Shown one piece after another: positions 53,882 to 63,437 of a stretch of 64,000 nucleotides of DNA; within the stretch, counting starts at the first letter, position 1, and every line of letters starts with the position of its first letter. The translations under genes and the position numbers were made by a program. The notes under the pieces are model-generated. The model saw nothing but the letters and a program-made list of their open reading frames with translations, did no database searches and was not told the origin of the DNA. Origin of the DNA: Athripsodes cinereus. Taxonomy: Eukaryota; Arthropoda; Insecta; Trichoptera; Leptoceridae. The stretch covers positions 5,022,001-5,086,000 of the forward strand of contig OX388313.1 in NCBI GenBank assembly GCA_947579605.1. The letters run 5' to 3'.

Positions 53882-54085
53882 TTATTCTTCTTCTTCTTCC
53901 TGTGCCATGTCAGTTACCCCGACGTTGGCTATCACTCCAGCGAAAACCTCCCTATCCTGTGCTGCTCTGAACAGGTCATCCACCGTCCTTATTCCGGTCC
54001 ACTCTCTAATGTTGCGCAGCCAAGACATCTGCTTTCTGCCAACTTCCCGTATTCCCTCTAACTTGTCCTCATTTTTTGTATACAT
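53882..54085 (-). pseudogene. LINE ORF2 C-terminus with (GAA)n tail (RNIREWTG family)
   Basis: Minus-strand reading LEGIREVGRKQMSWLRNIRE, WTGIRTVDDLFRAAQDREVF, AGVIANVGVTDMAQEEEEE. The E-run is the translated GAA tail. This is the cleanest copy of the family here. The frame continues upstream into unrelated sequence (to 54199), which I exclude. Confidence 0.75.
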
Positions 54086-54309
54086 TTTCAAATTAGAATC
54101 TTTATCCATAAAATTTAACATCTGTGGTCCTGAAATATCAATTTTGAAAAAATCATGGAAAGAATTTTTATAAATTTCAAATGAATGAGTAGGTATCACC
54201 TAAAAAAATAAATTAGTAGGTACCTTATTATATTACGTACAGCAGATAATTTATAAACAAATCTGAGTTAAATATAATTGTTCAACATAATTTTTTTTTT
54301 TTTACACTA

Positions 54310-54425
54310 TACCAGTGATTCCCATAGTGGTCCAGGTGGATACCCAGAGATCAGAAATAGACAAAGAGATTAAAAATAATATTAATCACTCATTGATTTT
54401 TAGGCGGTACGAAGTTCGCTGGGTC
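54310..54425. mobile_element. hAT-like MITE fragment
   Basis: Starts CAGTGATTCCCATAGTGGTC, like hAT ends beginning CAGTGGTTCCCA. The other side, GGCGGTACGAAGTTCGCTGG, has no matching inverted end, so it is truncated. Confidence 0.4.
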
Positions 54426-55039
54426 AACTAGTATAAAATATAATATAAACAATAAAGATATGCCAAAATGTATGTGTTGCTATGCCAACAGAACGGTCCA
54501 AGTTGGTCTTGTATTTTGGACCTGTCACTGTATAACTGTGTTCTTTTAATTTGTAACGCATGATTATAATTTATTATCGTGATGAGTGCATCCATAAAAT
54601 TCTTTTTTCTGTGGTTTAGACAAAAACGACAAATCAATCGTCACAGATTTAGTCTATGGTCCACAAAACACGAGACCATAAAGTTCAGTTCACATCTACA
54701 ACATTATGTATCAAAATAAAATGAAAATGCTGTAATGATCCGTAGTAATAAAACTATAAATAACACGAACTTCTGCGGTTTTGTCTTACGCATCTATCAA
54801 AGTGTCTCTTTCATCTTTGTTATGTAATAAAATACACAATACTTTGATGTCCAACTTTTTACGATTGTCTGTCATTTTTAACAAGAGATTATCAAACAGT
54901 TATAATTATTATTTTGATGGCAGATGACATTTGTAATAAAATAAAACTTAACAGTTTTGTCTATAATAAACAAAATTTTACTATTAATAGGTAGGTTCCT
55001 TCAATATACATTACAGTTTTGTTATAAATAACTATAACT
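54426..55039. other. AT-rich unassigned stretch
   Basis: Nothing recognised. Confidence 0.35.
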
Positions 55040-55100
55040 ACTATACCTTTACGCCGTCTCCCAAGTGGGGTAGGCAGAGAGAACAGAGTCTGTTTGTTAT
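55040..55100 (-). pseudogene. RTE-like LINE 3' end, very short
   Basis: TTTACGCCGTCTCCCAAGTG, GGGTAGGCAGAGAGAACAGA is the same 3'-terminal stretch as 784-830 (SAYP codons read on the minus strand). Confidence 0.55.
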
Positions 55101-55369
55101 AATATTTTGAAACTAGCTTTATATTGTGTAAGTCTTTCTATGAATCTATACCATCACAACAATTTTCACAATTGGGGTAACTAAAAAAATAATTGATGAC
55201 GATGATGATGATTTTGGATGATTTTATTTTTGACGCCGTTTAACAGTCCCTTGACCGTCTCAAGTTGAGTTTTAATTTGCTTCTGAATCTGGTGACAGTC
55301 TGACTATCTCTCAATGGCACCGGTAAATGTAATAAACATGGAAAACGTTCGTCCTATCCGAATCATTAA

Positions 55370-55480
55370 AAAAATAAGATATTTCAGATTGTTGGCATGG
55401 AGGGGACAGCTTGCATGTTTATTTCATGCAGCTGGTCTGCTAACCACCCTACTTGTGGGATATTCTTTGATGGTATAGTA
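55370..55480 (+). repeat. TAG-tailed SINE, 3' part
   Basis: TTTCAGATTGTTGGCATGGA, GGACAGCTTGCATGTTTATT, CAGCTGGTCTGCTAACC, then TTTGATGGTATAGTAGCTAG. Confidence 0.7.
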
Positions 55481-55488
55481 GCTAGTAG

Positions 55489-55533
55489 ATGGGTGGCATA
55501 CGTCATCGCTGAATTGCAGATGTAAAATGTAAT
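55489..55533 (-). repeat. TAG-tailed SINE core, minus strand, directly after plus copy
   Basis: GATGGGTGGCATACGTCATC, GCTGAATTGCAGATG, TAAAATGT is the core in opposite orientation to the copy ending at 55480. Confidence 0.65.
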
Positions 55534-55684
55534 TATTAACACAATTAAACATAACATTTAACATACGTATAGATAATTCACACAGAGCATGCTAGCCCAA
55601 ATTAAAATATGAATTTTGTATTATTCGTACCTACTGATGCGACGATGTATACATATTTATGCAATGCACTAAAATATACAATAC

Positions 55685-55845
55685 CTACACATATTTATAT
55701 TATGCAGTAAACACATGTAACACCCAGACCCAGTACAATTTAAAACAGGGTATTTTTAATTTTGTCCTGGCCCGAAATCGTACCGAAACCTCGTGACTTA
55801 AAGGCAAGAGGGTTACCTTGCCCCTCACTTGTCACCTAACACGTG
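55685..55845 (-). repeat. tRNA-derived SINE, minus strand
   Basis: Reverse complement matches 51688-51860: CTCTTGCCTTTAAGTCACGA, GGTTTCGGTACGATTTC (B-box disrupted), GCCAGGACAAAAT, GGGTGTTACATG. Inactive promoter. Confidence 0.65.
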
Positions 55846-55850
55846 CCTTT

Positions 55851-55920
55851 TACGGAGCACTCAAAACTTGCAGAAAAGAATGAGAAATTTATTCTTTACC
55901 GAGGATATCACAGAGCGGAA
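55851..55920 (-). repeat. TAG-tailed SINE head module alone
   Basis: GTGCCTTTTACGGAGCACTC, AAAACTTGCAGAAAAGAATG, TTATTCTTTACCGAGG. No core or TAG tail attached. Confidence 0.6.
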
Positions 55921-56139
55921 GATGTTTTGATGACATTCTATAATTGTAAAAGTTCGGATATTTATTTAAAAAATTTCATTTATTTGTATTTATTTATTAT
56001 TTGAAATACCTACCGGTGATATTAAAAGGTGATTTAAAGAATGCACACGACAAATGACCGTTAAACACTACAAAAAAACCATTTAAAATCATTAATTTTA
56101 TCAACTTGAGTAAATAAAATTATGATCAATATGTTTATT
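55921..56139. other. AT-rich spacer
   Basis: Nothing recognised. Confidence 0.3.
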
Positions 56140-56400
56140 TTTATTTATTTTTATTTTTACAATGTATACAGGATCAGACAGTCGATTATAGTACATGATA
56201 ACAATTTACAAAATCAAAAGGTGGACCAGTGAAGATCCTAAATTTACCAGAAGGGTTTCAAAAAATCATCAAAGTTAAGAACAAAATACAAATATACAAA
56301 AACACCACAACATGCTTTTAAATTGTTGTTGTCATTGTTTACCCCACAAAAGATTCGGTTCAATGGGAAAGATTTAAAGATATTTACATAATTATACAAA
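56140..56400 (-). repeat. LINE 3' UTR with tail, minus strand
   Basis: TTTTTATTTATTTTTATTTT tail tract followed by ACAATGTATACAGGATCAGA and A-rich UTR-like sequence; no ORF2 visible. Confidence 0.4.
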
Positions 56401-56775
56401 TATCATGATTATTCAAATGAGATGGTTTTTCAAAAAATATTAATTTATTTATAATGCAACACAAAAAGAAATTGAATAGAATCTCACTTTTGAATCAATA
56501 ATTTGACGGTCCGTTGAGTGTTTTATATTCCATTCACACATGATTACCTTCCCATGATTGGTTAGATAGTTCGACGAATCCCATTGCAGCTATATACCTT
56601 CTTCTACTACTTCCACCAAATATTATTCGAATTTCAAAATTCGAACCATGACAATAAGATTCGCTTTACACACCATGAGATTTTCATCGAACATTCTGGT
56701 TCTTTTGAAATTTCGCCAATACGTTTGATTTTTTTTCCAAATGCACATCCTGAGTAACTAGATGGCACTATTGAA
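56401..56775. other. AT-rich unassigned stretch
   Basis: Nothing recognised. Confidence 0.3.
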
Positions 56776-57230
56776 AGTTTATTTATTTATTTATTTTATT
56801 CTTCTTGCACATCATCACAAACATAACAAAATCAACAAAGCAGTTTTAAAAAAAGAATGTGATGATATGCAGTGGCGATATTATCACTTTATAGTGATTT
56901 CTTCCATCTAACCACGTCATATTAATACTAAACAGAAATAAAAATAATAATAATAAAAACACAAATAAGAAAAATCTCTACATAAATCAAAATGAAAACA
57001 AAAAAAAATCTACAATCCACACACCTAACACTAAAAAGGGACCGGGAACTATAGGAAGGGGTTGGGGGACGGATGCTGAGTTAGAAGACAATAAATATTT
57101 CTTGACTGCGTATTTAAATCCATTAAATGATTGAGATATCCAATGAGATGAAGGGAGATTATTCCAGCAACGAGCAAGCAACAACAACGAGCAGCAAGTT
57201 GATTTGATATTCATTAAATTTTTAAGATTT
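56776..57230 (-). pseudogene. CR1/Jockey-like LINE ORF2 C-terminus and 3' UTR
   Basis: The minus-strand frame 57214-56987 reads CCSLLLLARCWNNLPSSHWI, SQSFNGFKYAVKKYLLSSNS. The (R)xWNNLP...FK..VKKYLL block marks the ORF2 end. The 3' UTR includes a hairpin (GAAGAAATCACTATAAAGTG, ATAATATCGCCAC on the minus strand), the counterpart of the TTGGAAGAGATCGC hairpin, and an AAATAAATAAATAAAC tail at 56776-56800. 5' truncated before RT. Confidence 0.7.
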
Positions 57231-57977
57231 TTATTTATCTTCTGTTTTGTTTTTATTCAATTTCAATTCAAAAATCTTACTCAACACCGTGGATGTAAGA
57301 GTATGATCAGTAGTTGACTCAACCAAGATATCACAAAATATCGACAATCTCACTCTCTCGCCCTCTGTAGAATGATTTGAAAATTTGTATTCTCATTTTT
57401 ATGTAAAATGATATGCAATCTTTGTACTTGCAGTGAAGAATAAAAATATAATTTCCTTAAGTAAATATGAACAGTTCGGTAATTATGTTCTTAGGTATTT
57501 TATACTGTGTATAAAGAAACTCAATTGCCATTTAGTCGGATATAAGTTGCACAAATGTGCGAAGGACCTAACTACAAATTGACAATCATTTCCATAGATT
57601 AAAAAAATAGAGAAATACGACGGGTCATAACATTTGAACGCGCGCACCGTGACACCCTACGCTTTACGAGTATTATTATTGTCTATGAACTGTCAATGCA
57701 CGTAATTCTATGGCGTGAATAATAAGGCTAAATTAATTTATTGAATTGTGTTTGTTGACATCCGTCCGTCGTTTAACAAGTGTTTATCATTATCTTATGT
57801 TAAAAACACCCACAAATTATAAATTATTTTTAACGTTTTTTATAAATATTTAAATAAACAATTATTGTTAAGTGTCCTGTAAATAGTTTTTATTTGAAAA
57901 ACACCGTATTTTTTTCAGCATCTCTCTCATACATTGTACGATAGATGCGATTCAGCTTTAACTATATTTTTTAACTT
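57231..57977. other. AT-rich unassigned stretch
   Basis: Nothing recognised. Confidence 0.35.
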
Positions 57978-58065
57978 TCACGACACAAGCTTTTAGCTTA
58001 CTGTTAAAGGTGTATGAGGTTGTATTTGGGTTTGTCACAAAAACCCATGTACATCTTTCTTTTAA
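57978..58065 (+). repeat. SINE family G 3' part
   Basis: CACGACACAAGCTTTTAGCT, TACTGTTAAAGGTGTATGAG, GTTGTATTTGGGTTTGTCAC, AAAAACCCATGTACATC. Same as 14600-14700 and the reverse of 61830-62200. Confidence 0.65.
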
Positions 58066-58269
58066 AATAAAAAAATAATTATTATAGTTGTGTTGTCGTC
58101 TGGTTATCGTATGAAGCTATCTTCTGGGATCGCATTGGCCTTCAGCTGTCATGATCCTTGTATGATCCTTGTAATAATCAAGACGTCAGCACGTGCTCAA
58201 AAGCGTTGATACAACAAAACAACCGGACATGGCATACCCGAAAAACGACAACCAGATAGAGAGGATTGC

Positions 58270-58410
58270 CATGAAAATAGTTGGGTTAGTTGGAAGAGAC
58301 GCGCCTTTGCGATAAACTCGCCCTCTGTATATTGATTGTATCTTACTTGAATGTTTACCTTTTATTAATTGTTTGTAATAAATAGACAGTAAAGAATGAA
58401 TAAATAATAA
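58270..58410 (+). repeat. CR1/Jockey-type LINE 3' end
   Basis: GTTAGTTGGAAGAGACGCGC, TTTGCGATAAACTCGCCCTC, then a T-rich UTR and CAGTAAAGAATGAATAAATA tail. Best unbroken reference for the copy split at 41128-42085. Confidence 0.7.
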
Positions 58411-58727
58411 ATAAAATCTTTAATCCTCATTGAATGTAAGTTTTTAATCAAAATTCTATTCTCATATTTTATTATGAATTTGTATTATACCATTAACCAA
58501 GTTCATTCTAAACGTTCCACGACTTTGTCGTAAAACGTCGCAATTTGTCGTTAAATTCTGATATCCATTCGTTGTGATTTTACGACCCTTCTTTGCTACA
58601 ACAGCTCTTAAACTACATGGCAAACTCAGAGAAAAAAATACCGATACAGTTTGAAATTAATATCTATCTCAATAATTATCATTAAAGCATTAACTGGCAT
58701 TATTAACTGTTTCCGAACATAATTATA
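58411..58727. other. AT-rich unassigned stretch
   Basis: Nothing recognised. Confidence 0.3.
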
Positions 58728-59010
58728 TTAATTTTATTAAATAGAATATAAAAAATATATTATTGAGCACTGTTTAATCTCCACTTTGTTAGGTTAGATA
58801 CCGAAAGTTTTCGCCTATGCTTGTAGGCATCTACAGGGGAACTGAAGATGCCTACATAGGTACATAGGCGAAAACGTTCCCTGAAGATGCCTACAAGTAT
58901 AGACGAAAACGTTCGGTATCTAACCTAACAAAGTTGAAATTAAATAGTGCTCAATAATATATTTTTATATTTTATTTAATAAAATTAAAAATGGATTTCC
59001 ACAGTGTAAA
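58728..59010. mobile_element. Palindromic PLE-like insertion, family D
   Basis: Long arms, 58728-58825 and 58895-58990, are inverted repeats (TTGTTAGGTTAGATACCGAA and its complement; TATTATTGAGCAC). The centre holds two tandem CTGAAGATGCCTAC modules (58842 and 58881), each followed by GAAAACGTTC. Right of the palindrome, AAATGGATTTCCACAGTG recalls the 3' tail of families A and B. Non-coding. Confidence 0.6.
58877..58918 (+). ncRNA. Hammerhead-like ribozyme core (family D, second module)
   Basis: CTGAAGA 58881-58887, extra T, stem II GCCTA/TAGAC with one mismatch, GAAA 58905-58908, ACGT palindrome as stem III, then UC. Stem I starts C80-G115 and C79-G116 only. Upstream module (58842) has a perfect GCCTA/TAGGC stem II but no stem I. 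Confidence 0.4.
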
Positions 59011-59299
59011 GACAAAAACTCTTGAATTATAATAATATTACATATATTGAAATGTTATGGATTACTTTGTAATGTCACTTTTTCGGTGTTCTCCGTCTGT
59101 CACGTAATTTTATAAACACGGTTTCAAATCAGTGCAAGTGGTCGATAGAGCATTATTATTTTTAAACCCAAATCAATATAATGTATTGTATAAAATTAAT
59201 ACCCGGTTCGCACTTATTTTTACTATCATTAAAAATTACCAAATTCTACTGGAATCATTACAGCTTTCGGTCAACGTGACCTCAGAGAAAACAAAAATT

Positions 59300-59445
59300 T
59301 ACAATAGTGTTTCCACTTTCCTTACAAATTCAGCGTTTGTTATGTGTAATATTTCTATACTTGGGGGAATATTATTAAACAGTCGGATAGCCTTTGCTAA
59401 TGGTGATTCTGCAAGAATCTTTTTTGATCGAATATGTTAGGTCGT
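59300..59445 (-). pseudogene. Possible LINE ORF2 C-terminus
   Basis: Minus strand reads HIRSKKILAESPLAKAIRLF, NNIPPSIEILHITNAEFVRK, VETLL, stop. The pattern (S)P...AI+LFN.(L/I)P..I......F...V..LL is that of LINE ORF2 ends, which is why I prefer this to the 102-codon frame on the plus strand. Upstream frame is broken. Confidence 0.45.
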
Positions 59446-59934
59446 CTAACTTCGTACGAAGTGTGTTTGGATAGTGTAAACTGAACTTAAGTGAGAGCTT
59501 CTATAATACGAGTAATATTGACAACTATTAAAATTTTATCGATTACTCCTGCAGCTCTCTCTACTCCTCCTTCACAGCATATGTATATTACTTATGTATA
59601 TTACGTATTTGGCCATATTACTAGTCCAGTCAGAAAAAACTTAATGTAATATTGTATTACTTTTTAATTCTCTCACTGTACAATCAATTCTTCAGTTCTT
59701 AGACTAATTTTCTGCTACAGCGACTTCGTTGTATCGACTTTCTTCCATTCACTAGCTATTTGTTATTAAAAAACTAGATATTCACCCGACACAATAGATA
59801 AAAAAATATTACATCCCATTTTTAAATATCAAGGTTTGCATGAATTAATGAACCATAAAATTGTTCTACCCTCACTCACAAAAATATGTACATATTTAGC
59901 TATTGCTTACATTTTTTAAAGGGAATAACAGTAA
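59446..59934. other. AT-rich unassigned stretch
   Basis: Nothing recognised. Confidence 0.3.
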
Positions 59935-60180
59935 TGGACAACCAGTCTTCAGACTGGGTAGGGCAGGGCTTCTACCAGCTACCCCTCTCCTCATCTTTTG
60001 CAACTTGGTTCATTTATCTTGAAGCCTATTGAAAGCTACAAGTTCGTATTCTTTTCACTATAGTTTTTATAGCTGCACCTCGTCCCTTTCTTTCTGAGTC
60101 ATTGTGTCCTCGGTGAATCCCTTTCACCTTTATTTAATTACTTAGAGATTGCAGCGTTGACCCTGGAGCCGGTGTCGAAA
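59935..60180 (-). repeat. Unclassified repeat with EDxMxQKExDE-like block, copy 2
   Basis: See 49835-50070. Shared items are the opening TCTTCAGACTGGGTAG-type block and the minus-strand EDTMTQKERDE reading at about 60075-60115. Decayed. Confidence 0.4.
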
Positions 60181-60553
60181 CAGCTTTTTTGAACTTTTAG
60201 AACTTCCCGCTGCCAATTTCATCTTACACATGCAAACAAAGTGCGCTCAGGGTCATCCGTTTCCGCCTTACAATACATATACCTCTCTGTCAGAGCTTTC
60301 TGTAGGTATTCTTTGAAGATACATTTTTACCAAAAACCCCATGACCTGGCATGCATTTTGCTATTCCAAAGTCATAGTTTGCTAGCCAAGTCTAGACTAT
60401 AAACAGTTATCTTTGGTTAACTACTAATATCAATCCTCCACTTGCTGGGTTAATAGAAAGTATCAAAAACCACTTGCATCCGAGTTTAGCTATCAAAGCA
60501 TTTATACAGTTCTTTATACATATGCTCTTCTCTTCTTTGGTTTCAATGTATTT
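60181..60553. other. Unassigned stretch
   Basis: Possibly the continuation of the preceding decayed repeat; nothing specific recognised. Confidence 0.3.
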
Positions 60554-60803
60554 AGTACTACTACTATACCATCACGGCATATCCCATAAGTGGGGTAGCC
60601 AGCAGATCAGCTGTATGCAAGAAACATACAAACTGTCCTCTTCGTGCCAGTATAAAATCAAGACATTCAGGATGGGTGGCAAACCTCAACGCTGAATTTA
60701 AGATGTAAAATGTCTTATTTTTTTCGAACACCTGCCTTTTACAGGACACTCGAAAACTTACGCAGAAGAGTGGGAGACCAATTCTTTACCGGGTGCTCCA
60801 CGG
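60554..60803 (-). repeat. TAG-tailed SINE, complete copy, minus strand
   Basis: Starts TACTACTACTATACCATCAC (tail), then GGCATATCCCATAAGTGGGG, CAGGATGGGTGGCAAACCTC, TTTTTTCGAACACCTGCC, TTTTACAGGACACTCGAAAA, GAGTGGGAGACCAATTCTTT, ACCGGGTGCTCCACGG (head). The best reference for the family. Confidence 0.8.
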
Positions 60804-60914
60804 GATAATGTATATAGTCTATCCATTTAATCCTTTAATGGCCACGTTTTTAGCACCCTTTTTCAACTTTGTATATATTTTGGACAGTAGTCACTATATC
60901 CTCTTTCGTAGTAT

Positions 60915-60965
60915 GTATGTCTATCCATATCATCAAATCACATTCCACAAATGGGGTAGCAAGAT
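60915..60965 (-). repeat. TAG-tailed SINE 3' end, vestigial, minus strand
   Basis: TATCCATATCATCAAATCAC, ATTCCACAAATGGGGTAGC corresponds to the tail-proximal 45 bases of the family. Confidence 0.5.
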
Positions 60966-61435
60966 AAGTCAGAAAAATAAATAGAGACTAATGTTGTGAA
61001 AAGCAGTTTATTTATAGCCTGTTAGTTTTTTGCGAAATTTGAATGATTTATTTTAATCAAGCAACGATGAATATAATCGACGTTTCTGTGGTTATTGATT
61101 AAATATCCCTTCCGGTAGTAAAATAAGTTGTATTGGCTATTGTGATATTGAATTGTATTGAGTCCAATACACCTGACATCATCCTTGCGTGAAAAAACCT
61201 GTTCCCCTAGCTAACCAGAGTCAAGGATGACCAGCGGAACGGAGGAGACAAGTTATTATTAAAAGAAAAAAACCTTATTTATACTAAGAAATTTCAATCA
61301 GCGATTTGTATCCGATTTTTTGTGAATCAGTTATTATTTTGGACAAGAGTAAATGTTGAATAATTTTTTTAGTCTAAACATTGTGAAATGACATAAAAAT
61401 AATATAAATAAATAAAAATAATACTTGTTTTATGT
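60966..61435. other. AT-rich unassigned stretch
   Basis: Nothing recognised. Confidence 0.3.
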
Positions 61436-61625
61436 TTCACCAAAGTTAATAGAACGTAGGTATACCGCAAACATGCCTAGCGCTTTTACCAATGATTTGG
61501 CGGCATCAGAGATGATTTAAGAATTAAGCGCTAATTAACTTTGGTTTATGTAACACTCAGCACTGATGATGCCAATTAGTTGGTGAAAACGCTAGGCGTA
61601 TTTGTGGTTAACTTTGTATAGGTAC
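61436..61625. mobile_element. Palindromic PLE-like insertion, family C
   Basis: Arms 61436-61510 and 61563-61625 mirror each other (ACCAAAGTTAATAGAACG... with TGGTTAACTTTGTATAG; GCCTAGCG with CGCTAGGC). The right arm has CTGATGATGCCAATTAGTTG, GTGAAAACGCTAGGCG: CUGAUGA, CCAA/TTGG stem II, GAAA, and an ACGC/GCGT stem III. Stem I is poor and GAAA has an extra A, so a working ribozyme is doubtful. Confidence 0.5.
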
Positions 61626-61829
61626 CTACCTACTCTTTTGTTAATCAACAGTGTTATTTTATATTTCGAATGATTGAAAGTAATAATAACTTTATTAGAA
61701 CATCTTTGAAAACCTTTTTTTATATTTTTTGACATTTATAAAAAAAAATATTTAAAAAAAATAAACCTTTTTCAAGTGAATGAAAATAGCTTATATTATG
61801 TACCTACTATCTCAACGAAACCAGTTTGG
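61626..61829. other. AT-rich spacer
   Basis: Nothing recognised. Confidence 0.3.
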
Positions 61830-62260
61830 GTTTAGAACAAAAACCCAGATATAAGATGAATCTGGGTTTTTGTTATAAACCCAAATACAACCTCATTTAT
61901 TTATTTATTTAAACACAATATACGGCAATTGCCTTTATACGTATACAGATAAACTTTATAATATTACACAATCATTCAACACATGTACAAAAATGTAAAA
62001 ACAAACAAAACAGCCATACTCCAGTTCAAGTCAAAAAATAAAAATGAAAATTTAAGTACAAATACAATAAATTCATTAAAAGACAAATTTTAGTCACTAG
62101 TCTACATATTAAAAAAACAAAAAACAATAAAAATAACCTTATACACCTTTCACAGTAAGCTAAAAGCTTGTGTCGTGAAAGGGAGTTTGCCAGCACCTGA
62201 GATCAAACCGCGACCCTCACATGCATGAGACAGAGACTCTACCTCCAGGCTACTGACCAA
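61830..62260 (-). repeat. SINE family G with tRNA-like head, split by a LINE tail
   Basis: Minus-strand order: tRNA-like head (GTAGCCTGGAGGTAGAGTCT, TCGCGGTTTGATCTC as B-box region, 62195-62250), CACGACACAAGCTTTTAGCT, TACTGTGAAAGGTGTATAAG, then after the insertion GTTGTATTTGGGTTTATAAC, AAAAACCCAGATTC. This copy shows that family G is tRNA-derived. Confidence 0.65.
61897..62134 (-). repeat. LINE 3' end inserted in SINE G, with TSD
   Basis: A TTATTTATTTATTTAAAC tail tract, CAATATACGGCAATTGCC hairpin-like block and A-rich UTR; flanked by AACCTCAT (61889-61896) and AACCTTAT (62135-62142), an 8-bp duplication with one change. Confidence 0.65.
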
Positions 62261-62324
62261 TTCTATTAAAATTTATTACATAATAATATTGTGTAATAAA
62301 TTTTATTGTGTAATATTGTGTAAT
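62261..62324. other. AT-rich spacer
   Basis: Imperfect TAATATTGTGTAATAAAT repeats. Confidence 0.3.
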
Positions 62325-62368
62325 AAATCCCCACTTGTGGGATGTGCCGTGATGGTATAGTATATGTA
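62325..62368 (+). repeat. TAG-tailed SINE 3' end
   Basis: CCCCACTTGTGGGATGTGCC, GTGATGGTATAGTATATGTA: the terminal 40 bases of the family. Confidence 0.6.
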
Positions 62369-62694
62369 GTATAATAATAATATTCAAGTCAATAAAATTA
62401 CGAAAATGTACGTTTCATTTTCATGCCAATGGATTTGAATTGATTTGTTAGCAATATGAAATAATTAATTCCGCAGATTAGCGTGTCCGACAGGTGTCTG
62501 ATAAAAGTTTCATAAATATGAAAATCATTTGATTTCCCTTGAGTACGAGTTGATTGCATTCAACTGCAAATTGTACGGATCCCGTTTCATAGAGTTTTGA
62601 TTACAGAGATCTGTGGGAATATTGCAAATCAAATCACTTATAATTTCTGTATCTACATTTCTATACAATCATGGTATTTTCCTACAAATAATAC
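62369..62694. other. AT-rich unassigned stretch
   Basis: Nothing recognised. Confidence 0.3.
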
Positions 62695-62853
62695 GATACC
62701 TAGTAGACAAACTCCAAGTGTCAAACATTCAGGTTACCCTCTCTAAGTCAAACATTAATAGTAGGTAGGTACATTTAGAAAAGGTGGCATATTTACCAAA
62801 TTGAAGATATTTAATGTTTTATACATTTTCAGAAATACTTGCTATTGTAGTTA

Positions 62854-63396
62854 ATATTTACGACCGATGATCCTTGGTGGAAATTAATGTTGAATAAATA
62901 AAAATAAAACACATACATTTAGCCAATCAGAAACCTCGATTGGAGAACCATGTCTACACAATGTAACATTGTGTAAAATCTAATCGGAAGAAGTGAGAAA
63001 GGTGTCCCAACGCTTACGAATTGGCTCTAGGCTGGCTTAAGTGATCACTTTCGGTGTCCATGGACAACGTTCACCAATTCCACCATTCTCACTGTCACGA
63101 TGTAAGGTCCACCAATCGAGAGACGATTTATGTTACATTGTGTAGACATGGTTCTCCAATCGAGATTTCTGATTGATTTTGTCATCTGCACCCATATCCG
63201 GTTAAACAACAAAAAAAATAGTAAATATTCTAAACATACATTTAGTACTTTCCCAGTGATATTAAAAATCACTAGCCGGCTTTAAAGAACTTCCGCTCTC
63301 ATCATCAGCATACGTTAGTAAAGTGAGCCGGCTCGTGATTAATGAAGTCACCGTGAAAGAAGGTATTAAATATAAGTGTTTTATTTTTATTTATAC
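62854..63396. mobile_element. Palindromic PLE-like insertion, family B, copy 4, itself interrupted
   Basis: Left arm in minus orientation: tail CGACCGATGATCCTTGGTGG (62861-62880), AAATAAAAATAAAACAC, then after the inner insertion TAGTACTTTCCCAGTGATAT, GCCGGCTTTAAAGAACTTCC, GCTCTCATCATCAGC. Right arm (63320-63396): GTGAGCCGGCTCGTGATTAA, AAGTCACCGTGAAAGAAGG, AAGTGTTTTATTTTTATTTA. The left core has TAAA for GAAA; the right arm lacks CTGATGA. Probably no active ribozyme. Confidence 0.6.
62911..63245. mobile_element. Palindromic insertion, family G-PLE, with 12-bp TSD, nested in family B
   Basis: Direct repeat ACATACATTTAG at 62911-62922 and 63234-63245. Arms 62926-62973 and 63131-63174 are nearly perfect inverted repeats (CCTCGATTGGAGAACCATGT, CTACACAATGTAACA and complement). 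Beyond the right arm a tail, GTCATCTGCACCCATATCCG, GTTAAACAAC, resembles the CCTTCGGTCGACAAC tails of families A and B. I find no CUGANGA core. Non-coding. Confidence 0.6.
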
Positions 63397-63437
63397 AAGA
63401 CACTCGAAAATTATCTAAAAAGAGTGAAGACCTATTG

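Larger units (their letters stand above)
62695..63437 (-). repeat. TAG-tailed SINE, minus strand, decayed and split
   Basis: Core-like 62695-62853 (GTGTCAAACATTCAGG, GGTGGCATATTTACCAAATT, GAAGATATTTAATG, TTTTCAGAAATACTTGC) and head-like 63397-63437 (CAAGACACTCGAAAATTATC, AAGAGTGAAGACC) flank a family B palindrome. The pieces are diverged, so the SINE insertion is old. Confidence 0.45.

Noticed and set aside
59132..59440. 102-codon plus-strand frame
   Set aside because: The minus strand of the same bases reads like a LINE ORF2 end; the plus frame has no recognisable feature.
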